Source: Methanomassiliicoccales archaeon PtaB.Bin134
Lineage (GTDB): Archaea > Thermoplasmatota > Thermoplasmata > Methanomassiliicoccales > UBA472
Assembly (NCBI GenBank): GCA_002067045.1
Contig: MVPZ01000010.1
Location: 1-10,362 of the forward strand
Length of the DNA stretch: 10,362 nucleotides
Direction: 5' to 3'
Positions 6,203-10,362 of the stretch are shown piece by piece (within the stretch, counting starts at the first letter, position 1; each line of letters begins with the position of its first letter). Both the position numbers and the translations under genes were made by a program. The notes beneath the pieces were generated by a model that was not told where the DNA came from, did no database searches, and saw only the letters and a list, made by a program, of their open reading frames with translations.

Positions 6203-6251
6203 GGTTCTCTCGTGTCCTTCTGTTATCTTCCATCAACCCTTTGATCTCACC

Positions 6252-6260
6252 GTTAAAATT
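6252..6260 (-). promoter_or_regulatory. Possible TATA box for citrate synthase
   Basis: The minus strand reads AATTTTAAC. The predicted start of transcription is near 6231, giving a leader of about 29 bases that contains AGAAGGA before GTG 6202. The match is moderate. Confidence 0.35.
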
Positions 6261-6369
6261 GGACCCCGGATGGGACCTCATTTTCAGGTGCAGGAAAATG
6301 TAACGGCCACCCCCTTAAACAATTTTCCATCCTGGCGATGGCGGATGGCCGTCTATTGCGCCCCGGAGA

Positions 6370-6822
6370 TCACTTGATCGGCCAATACATCCGGGTCATC
6401 AGTTGCTCGGGTGGGGTGTCGTCAGGGCTGTTCAGGTACTCCTCCCACATGTAGCTCTCCGGCTCATGCCCGTTGTCCTTCATCCATGACAGCATCCTCT
6501 CGTAGGTCTCCATCAATCGGTCGTAGGGACCGACGTGCACGGCCATGGCAGCGCGCACCGCGGGCATCTCGATGGTGCGCACCCGGCCTTCGTTCACCGC
6601 TGGCCCGGAGATGGGGAAGCCCACCTCCATGTCCGTCCCCTCATCGGACCAGGAATGGTACATGGCGAACGGCGGTCCGACGCATCGAACGCCCTTCTGG
6701 AAGTAGGGGACCAGCTCCTGGAATATCCCGCCCATGACCGAGGGTATCTCCTCGGTCCTGGCCTTCTGCCTGACGGCCATGGCCGTCCGGGGCTCCGTGG
6801 TAACGATCTCTATCGACGACAT
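6370..6822 (-). CDS. GyrI-like small-molecule (effector) binding domain protein
   Basis: 150 residues, a stand-alone domain of the GyrI/AraC effector-binding (SOUL-like) superfamily. Characteristic features are the repeated beta-alpha-beta halves, V-G-P-Y-D-R-L-M-E-T-Y-E-R-M-L-S-W-M-K-D-N-G-H near 97-119, the W-E-E-Y motif (W126, E127, E128) that in BmrR-type proteins places the glutamate contacting cationic ligands, and the closing D-T-P-P-E-Q-L-M-T-R block. There is no DNA-binding domain, so it is probably a small-molecule binder, or a hydrolase as described for some stand-alone members, rather than a transcription factor by itself. ATG 6822 is preceded closely by GAGGG, and a TATA box lies at 6850-6858. 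The ligand is unknown. Citrate synthase begins 167 bases downstream under its own promoter. Confidence 0.85.
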   Translation of the reverse strand: MSSIEIVTTEPRTAMAVRQKARTEEIPSVMGGIFQELVPYFQKGVRCVGPPFAMYHSWSDEGTDMEVGFPISGPAVNEGRVRTIEMPAVRAAMAVHVGPYDRLMETYERMLSWMKDNGHEPESYMWEEYLNSPDDTPPEQLMTRMYWPIK

Positions 6823-6849
6823 ATCCCTCGGGCCTTCTTGGCCCTGAGG

Positions 6850-6858
6850 TTAAAAATA
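6850..6858 (-). promoter_or_regulatory. TATA box for the GyrI-like gene
   Basis: The minus strand reads TATTTTTAA, centred about 32 bases before ATG 6822. The mRNA would begin within a few bases of the start codon, with GAGGG just in front of it. Confidence 0.5.
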
Positions 6859-6910
6859 GATTTCGGGCGGGGGGTTGAAAGTGGGCCCCGCCCTTTAAGA
6901 TGGAATGTGC

Positions 6911-7294
6911 TCACATCGTTTCGTAGGGCAGGGCGCCGTGGTCGATGTCCCTCTCCTTGCTCTCCGCCGCCTCCAGGTCCTCGGCGCACATGGACCTCTT
7001 GAGCACGCATACCGTCCTCTGCATGGCGATCATGTCGGAGAGCTGCGACTGGGCGATCCAGACCGCGGAGAGCAGCTCCTCGAAGTTCTTGCGGTGGGCC
7101 ATGCCCTCTATCTCATGCAGCACGGCCATGTTGTACAGGGTGTTGCGGTTCACCCTCCCCAGGGCGGAGACCTCGTCCATCTGCCTCTCGTACTCGTTGA
7201 GCATGTCCGAGTACATCTCCTGCAGGACCTTGAGGGCCACGATCTTGTTACCAGGCACATCCACGACCGCGGGTTTGGCTTCGGGTTCTTCCAT
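6911..7294 (-). CDS. Small helical protein of unknown function
   Basis: 127 residues from ATG 7294. That start is chosen because AAGGTGAT, a near-perfect archaeal Shine-Dalgarno, sits four bases upstream; an in-frame upstream ATG at 7342 would add 16 unlikely residues. After a short Pro/Val-containing N terminus the rest is almost wholly alpha-helical and amphipathic (VLQEMYSDMLNEYERQMDEV; TLYNMAVLHEIEGM; FEELLSAVWIAQSQLSDMIAM), suggesting a helical bundle or coiled-coil oligomer, with Met-rich faces and three cysteines late in the chain. There are no catalytic motifs, no signal peptide and no membrane segment. I do not recognise the family. It is divergent from the aminotransferase across 130 bases, and a weak AT-rich promoter (minus strand AAAGATAAT near 7351-7360) could serve it. 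Confidence 0.75.
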   Translation of the reverse strand: MEEPEAKPAVVDVPGNKIVALKVLQEMYSDMLNEYERQMDEVSALGRVNRNTLYNMAVLHEIEGMAHRKNFEELLSAVWIAQSQLSDMIAMQRTVCVLKRSMCAEDLEAAESKERDIDHGALPYETM

Positions 7295-7388
7295 GATATC
7301 ACCTTGATGCGCGCAGTAGTCCTGCAAGCGCCTTCCGGCCAATGCGCTACGACATCATTATCTTTTCCCGCCCCGGCCCCCAGATAGC

Positions 7389-7397
7389 ATTTTATCT
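7389..7397 (+). promoter_or_regulatory. TATA box for the aminotransferase
   Basis: ATTTTATCT is centred about 32 bases before ATG 7425, so transcription would start within a few bases of the start codon (leaderless or nearly so). No Shine-Dalgarno sequence is seen before the ATG. Confidence 0.45.
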
Positions 7398-7424
7398 ATT
7401 CCGGCCCTTTCAAGATGATTGATC

Positions 7425-8582
7425 ATGACCATCGATCTAAGCCAGAGATGCGAGCTCATCGTGCAGTCGGAGATCAGGAACATGACCCTGGAATGCAACC
7501 GGGTCGGGGGCATCAATCTGGCCCAGGGGGTGTGCGACACCGAGACGCCCAGGGAGGTGATCGAGGCCGCGCACCGTGCGGCGCTGGACGGGGTCAACGC
7601 CTACACCAGGTACGACGGGCTCTCGGTGCTCAGGCAGGCCATAGCCAGGAAGTTCCGGGAGTTCAACCGCCTGGAGGTGGACCCCGAGGGGGAGATCGTC
7701 TGCTCCGCAGGGGCCACCGGGGCCTTCTACTGCGCCTGCATGGCCCTGCTGAACCCGGGGGACGAGGTCATCGTCATAGAACCGTATTACGGCTACCACG
7801 TCAACACCCTGCTGTCCATGGGCGCGGTGCCGGTGTTCGTGAGCATGCACCCTCCGGAGTGGGAACTTGACCTGGAGGCGGTGAAGGAGCGCATCGGTCC
7901 GCGGACCAAGGCCATCGTGGTCAACACCCCCTCGAACCCCTCCGGCAAGGTGTTCACCAGAGCGGAGCTGAAGGCCATCACCGACCTGGCCGTGGACCAC
8001 GACCTGTTCGTGTTCTCCGACGAGATATACGAGTACTTCGTGTACGACGACCAGCAGCACGTTTCACCGATGTCCTTCCCGGACGCCAGGGAGAGGGTGG
8101 TGGTCATCTCCGGCTACTCGAAGACGTTCAGCATCACCGGCTGGCGCATCGGCTACGCGGCCTGCGACCGCAGGTGGGCCAAGATGATCGGCTACATGAA
8201 CGACCTGGTCTACGTGTGCGCTCCCGCTCCCCTGCAGGTGGGGGTGGCCAAGGGCATCGAGCAGCTCTCCGGGGAGTTCTACCGGCGCCTGTGCCATCAG
8301 CATCAGGCCAAGAGGGACATGATGGTTGAGGGACTGAGAGAGGGAGGGCTTTACCCCTACGTGCCCCAGGGCTCGTATTACATTTTGGCGGACGTCAGCT
8401 CCGTGCCCGGTGGGGATTCCAAGGAGAGGGCCCTGCAGATCCTGAAGGAGTGCGGGGTCGCCAGCGTGCCCGGCTCCGCCTTCTATCACCAAGGGGGCGA
8501 GGACCTGGTCCGCTTCTGCTTCGCCAAGAAGGACGACGTGCTCAGGGCGGCCTGCGACCGGCTATCGCGCCTCAGATGGTGA
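7425..8582 (+). CDS. PLP-dependent class I/II aminotransferase
   Basis: 385 residues from ATG 7425 (a TTG two codons earlier is an alternative). It is a fold-type I aminotransferase of the aspartate-aminotransferase superfamily, moving an amino group between an amino acid and a 2-oxo acid in the cytoplasm. Motifs in order are INLAQGVCDTETP near the N terminus; AYTRYDG; GATGAF (phosphate-loop region); NTPSNPSG with the PLP-contacting Asn171; FSDEIYE with Asp199 and Tyr202; the PLP lysine Lys233 in SGYSKTFSITGWRIGY, with Arg241 for the phosphate; and a late R-F-C-F block where the substrate-carboxylate Arg is expected. The substrate cannot be read from this: aspartate, aromatic, methionine and kynurenine-type enzymes share these motifs. 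Its last 21 bases overlap the end of the CDF gene on the other strand. Confidence 0.92.
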   Translation: MTIDLSQRCELIVQSEIRNMTLECNRVGGINLAQGVCDTETPREVIEAAHRAALDGVNAYTRYDGLSVLRQAIARKFREFNRLEVDPEGEIVCSAGATGAFYCACMALLNPGDEVIVIEPYYGYHVNTLLSMGAVPVFVSMHPPEWELDLEAVKERIGPRTKAIVVNTPSNPSGKVFTRAELKAITDLAVDHDLFVFSDEIYEYFVYDDQQHVSPMSFPDARERVVVISGYSKTFSITGWRIGYAACDRRWAKMIGYMNDLVYVCAPAPLQVGVAKGIEQLSGEFYRRLCHQHQAKRDMMVEGLREGGLYPYVPQGSYYILADVSSVPGGDSKERALQILKECGVASVPGSAFYHQGGEDLVRFCFAKKDDVLRAACDRLSRLRW

Positions 8583-9440
8583 GCATTCCATCTCCTTCTC
8601 CGTCTCCAGGTGGATGGTCACCACCATGCCCGGGAACTTGTCCTCCAGGGCCAGCTCGATGCGGTCGGTGAGGTCATGCGCCTCGGCCACGGTCCTGCTG
8701 GCGCTGACGCATATGTGCATCTCCGCGTAGACCACGTCGCCAACCTTCCTGGTGCGCAGGTCGTGGTACTGCAAAAGGCCCTCCTGCGCGTCCAGGGTCC
8801 GTTCGATCTCCGCCTCCACCTCCGGGCAGCTGCGGTCCATTAGCTCGTGGCTGGTCTTGCTCAGCAGGGAGCAGGCCATGCGCACCAGGAGCGCGGCCAC
8901 CGCCAATGCCATCAGCGGGTCCAGGACATAGAGGCCGGTGGCCTCGGCCAGGAAGAGCCCGGCAATGATGGCCAGAGAGGATATCACGTCGGAGAGCAGG
9001 TGCTTGGCGTCGCCCTCCAGGGCGATGGAGCCGTTCCTCCGGGAGGAGCGCATCAGAACGATGTAAAGCCCGGCGTTCATGGCCGTGGCCAGCATGGAGA
9101 CGGGGGCCGCCAGGTCCAGCGAGGAGAAGGGCTGGGGGTCCCACAGCCGGGCCAGGCTGGCCATGACTATCAGTATGGCGGCGATCACTATGAGCACGCC
9201 CTCCACCAGGCAGGAGATGTTCTCCGCCCTCTGATGGCCGTACTTGTGCTCGCGGTCCGCGGGCCTCATGGCCACCCGGATGGAGGCCAGCATCATGGCC
9301 GAGGCCGCGATGTTGACTACGGACTCCAGGGCGTCGGAGAGCAAAGCCACCGATCCCGAGATGAGGTATGCCAGGAGCTTGATGATGAATATGGCCAGGC
9401 CGATCCCCACGGCCAGCAAGGCCACCTGCTGCTTTTTCAC
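8562..9440 (-). CDS. Cation diffusion facilitator (CDF) family metal exporter
   Basis: 292 residues from GTG 9440. It should export divalent metal ions (Zn, Fe, Mn, Co or similar) in exchange for protons. Six hydrophobic helices lie in residues about 5-195, then a cytoplasmic ferredoxin-like domain. Family marks are SGSVALLSDALESVVNIAAS in helix 2, HKYGH (65-69) after it, and HLLSD (H147, D151) in helix 5. Aligned to E. coli YiiP/FieF, the helix-2 aspartates are replaced by Glu39 and Asn43. The cytoplasmic metal site looks kept: His226 in HDLRTR, His242, His255 and His277, with Glu279 in place of the last Asp. A TATA box at 9463-9470 and a perfect palindrome at 9439-9454 point to a leaderless, metal-regulated transcript. 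It ends in TAG inside the aminotransferase 3' end. Confidence 0.92.
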   Translation of the reverse strand: MKKQQVALLAVGIGLAIFIIKLLAYLISGSVALLSDALESVVNIAASAMMLASIRVAMRPADREHKYGHQRAENISCLVEGVLIVIAAILIVMASLARLWDPQPFSSLDLAAPVSMLATAMNAGLYIVLMRSSRRNGSIALEGDAKHLLSDVISSLAIIAGLFLAEATGLYVLDPLMALAVAALLVRMACSLLSKTSHELMDRSCPEVEAEIERTLDAQEGLLQYHDLRTRKVGDVVYAEMHICVSASRTVAEAHDLTDRIELALEDKFPGMVVTIHLETEKEMECSPSEAR

Positions 9441-9454
9441 CTGACTAGTCAGGT
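9439..9454. promoter_or_regulatory. Perfect 16-bp palindrome, likely operator of the CDF gene
   Basis: ACCTGACTAGTCAGGT reads the same on both strands. It lies between the TATA box and the GTG start codon (overlapping its last two bases), covering about -13 to +2 of the predicted transcript. A dimeric repressor bound here would block the start of transcription. Size and place resemble operators of DtxR/MntR-type metalloregulators, but the sequence is not a match to any consensus I can quote. Confidence 0.6.
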
Positions 9455-9462
9455 ATGAAGCC

Positions 9463-9470
9463 CGATAAAC
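9463..9470 (-). promoter_or_regulatory. TATA box of the CDF gene
   Basis: The minus strand reads GTTTATCG after AAAAAAG. Its centre is about 26 bases before GTG 9440, so the mRNA should start at the start codon itself (leaderless). Confidence 0.5.
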
Positions 9471-9486
9471 CTTTTTTCACCGGCGG

Positions 9487-9780
9487 TCATCGGTCGCCCG
9501 AGGATTCCGCCAAGGCCTTCTCGAAGAGGGCGTCGACCTCCTGCTCGCTCAGCTTGGGGTCGTGGCGCACGAAGAAGGTCAGAAAGCTCTTCTCCTCGGT
9601 GTAGGTGACGTAGGATGGACGGACGTTGACGCTCAGGAGCACCTCCCCGCTCTCCAGCATGATGTCCACTTGGGTGGCGGCCTTCCCTCCCTTGTTCTTG
9701 GTGCGGGAGAGCTTCATGATCATCTTCCTGTTGGCCTGGTAGAGCCGGCGCATCCTGTCGTCCAAACCCGGTCCGTTCAC
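9487..9780 (-). CDS. Small protein of unknown function (97 aa)
   Basis: 97 residues from GTG 9780. A TATA-like element is centred 25 bases upstream of that GTG, which argues for a leaderless start there. The open frame continues further left-of-start as a shadow of the opposite gene and should not be included. The sequence has a basic helix (MRRLYQANRKMIMKLSRTKNKGG), then beta strands (TQVDIMLESGEVLLSVNVRPSYVTYTEEKSFLTFFVRH), then an acidic helix (SEQEVDALFEKALAESS). There is no signal peptide, membrane helix, cysteine or metal motif. I do not recognise it. It sits 46 bases upstream of the CDF exporter on the same strand and is divergent from the ferric-reductase-like gene, so a link to metal handling is possible but only by position. 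Confidence 0.68.
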   Translation of the reverse strand: MNGPGLDDRMRRLYQANRKMIMKLSRTKNKGGKAATQVDIMLESGEVLLSVNVRPSYVTYTEEKSFLTFFVRHDPKLSEQEVDALFEKALAESSGDR

Positions 9781-9798
9781 GTTCGGGGAACGGTCAGG

Positions 9799-9809
9799 GA
9801 TATGATAAG
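9799..9809 (-). promoter_or_regulatory. TATA region between the 97-aa gene and the ferric-reductase-like gene
   Basis: The minus strand reads CTTATCATATC, centred about 25 bases before GTG 9780. The intergenic gap is only 78 bases, so this AT-rich patch (GATATGATAAG on the plus strand) may also serve the divergent membrane-protein gene. Confidence 0.4.
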
Positions 9810-9858
9810 TTTGCTCCCGAAAAGGTGATAGTCCCGCAGCTTCCTCCTGAGGTTCCGG

Positions 9859-10362
9859 ATGAACAGGAAGGGGGGTTGGGGCGATCTTCTGCCGAAGGAG
9901 CTGGGCTATGCGGTGTACCGCCGCGCCTTCCTCAATCCCGGGACCATGCTGGTCCTGGCCATCGCTGCCCTGACCCTTGTGCTGTGGCTCCTGCAATCCC
10001 CTGCCTCGCTGGGAGATCCCTTCAAGATCCTGGCCAAAGTGTCCGCGTTCTCCGCCCTGACCTTCCTCAGCCTGAACTTCCTGCTGTCGACCAGGGCCCG
10101 CTGGCTCGAAAGATTGTTCGGCGGACTCGATCGCATGTACGGGGCGCATTGCACCGTGGGCAGGATGTCCCTGCTCTGGATGGCCTTGCACCCCCTGGCA
10201 TTGCTGGCCGCCAACCTCGGGGACATGGAGAGGCTTTTCGCCATTTTCCTGCCGGGGGTGGACCCGAGCAACACCCTGGGCACCGCCTCCCTGCTGCTCT
10301 TCCTGCTGCTGATGGCCCTGACGGTGGTCTACGCCCTTCCCTACGGAAGCTGGCTCAGCGGG
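9859..10362 (+). CDS. Ferric-reductase-like transmembrane protein, N-terminal part (cut by window end)
   Basis: 168 residues visible, open at the window end. ATG 9859 is the only ATG/GTG/TTG after an in-frame TAG at 9829, and GAGGT lies four to five bases upstream. Several hydrophobic helices are seen (about 30-46, 62-77, 100-120, 142-160). The segment L-S-T-R-A-R-W-L-E-R-L-F-G-G-L-D-R-M-Y, then H97 and H111 thirteen residues apart (one HP), matches the haem-binding helix of the ferric reductase-like transmembrane domain (FRE/NOX-type). The later A-L-P-Y-G-S-W resembles the L-P-Y-x-x-W at the end of that domain. Such proteins pass electrons across the membrane, usually from a C-terminal FAD/NAD domain, which would lie beyond the window. 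Iron reduction is the family label; the real acceptor is unknown. Confidence 0.75.
   Translation, partial: MNRKGGWGDLLPKELGYAVYRRAFLNPGTMLVLAIAALTLVLWLLQSPASLGDPFKILAKVSAFSALTFLSLNFLLSTRARWLERLFGGLDRMYGAHCTVGRMSLLWMALHPLALLAANLGDMERLFAIFLPGVDPSNTLGTASLLLFLLLMALTVVYALPYGSWLSG

Noticed and set aside
5186..6244. Long plus-strand open frame (352 codons) opposite citrate synthase
   Set aside because: It is a mirror of the strongly GC-biased citrate synthase codons. The translation is rich in V, H, L, G, Q and A without any domain, while the minus strand has complete catalytic motifs.
9781..10191. Upstream extension of the 97-residue gene to 10191
   Set aside because: The extra residues are low-complexity (Q, G, H, P, E-rich) and lie opposite the clear membrane-protein gene. 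The promoter evidence places the start at 9780.

Overview
The window looks like a piece of an archaeal chromosome. TATA-box-like elements (TTTATC, TTAAATAT, TTTTTAAAA) lie about 25 bases upstream of many starts, several starts are GTG/ATG with almost no leader, and the few Shine-Dalgarno sequences are of the GGTGAT type. The gene content also fits: an archaeal-size citrate synthase, a DUF2299-like protein, and small zinc-ribbon proteins. A euryarchaeon of the Thermoplasmata / Methanomassiliicoccales kind is my best guess, but it rests on general resemblance only.

Layout. (a) 1-230: the 3' end of a helix-turn-helix (HTH) protein, ending in a strong hairpin and possibly frameshifted. (b) About 230-2680 is visibly AT-richer than the rest. 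It holds a predicted secreted, membrane-anchored zinc-ribbon protein (minus strand), a gene-free stretch of about 650 bases with palindromes and a cluster of AAAACAGG repeats, and an exported or anchored metallo-beta-lactamase (MBL)-fold hydrolase of the ComEC/Rec2 type (minus). (c) 2690-4000, plus strand: an SSAT-like GNAT acetyltransferase, then two small zinc-ribbon proteins. (d) 4030-7300, minus strand: a DUF2299-like protein with a methionine-rich segment, citrate synthase, a GyrI-like effector-binding protein, and a small helical protein. Each has its own plausible promoter, so this is probably not one operon. (e) 7425-8582, plus: a PLP-dependent class I aminotransferase that overlaps tail-to-tail by 21 bases with (f) a cation diffusion facilitator (CDF) metal exporter on the minus strand. 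Its promoter carries a perfect 16-bp palindrome between the TATA box and the start codon. (g) A 97-residue protein of unknown function (minus), divergent from (h) the N-terminal part of a ferric-reductase-like haem membrane protein (plus, cut by the window end).

How the genes may work together. Most of the right-hand part is core metabolism: citrate synthase makes citrate for the TCA/glutamate branch, and the aminotransferase works on amino or 2-oxo acids. The last 1.9 kb reads as a metal-homeostasis neighbourhood: a CDF exporter with a repressor-type operator, a small unknown gene, and a ferric-reductase-like protein. The AT-rich left part, with two surface-directed proteins and non-coding repeats, looks like an accessory islet. 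I see no CRISPR array, rRNA, convincing tRNA or complete insertion sequence. The most interesting candidates for follow-up are the palindromic operator at 9439-9454, the AAAACAGG repeat cluster at 1283-1367, the methionine-rich segment of the DUF2299-like protein, and the unknown 97-residue gene.
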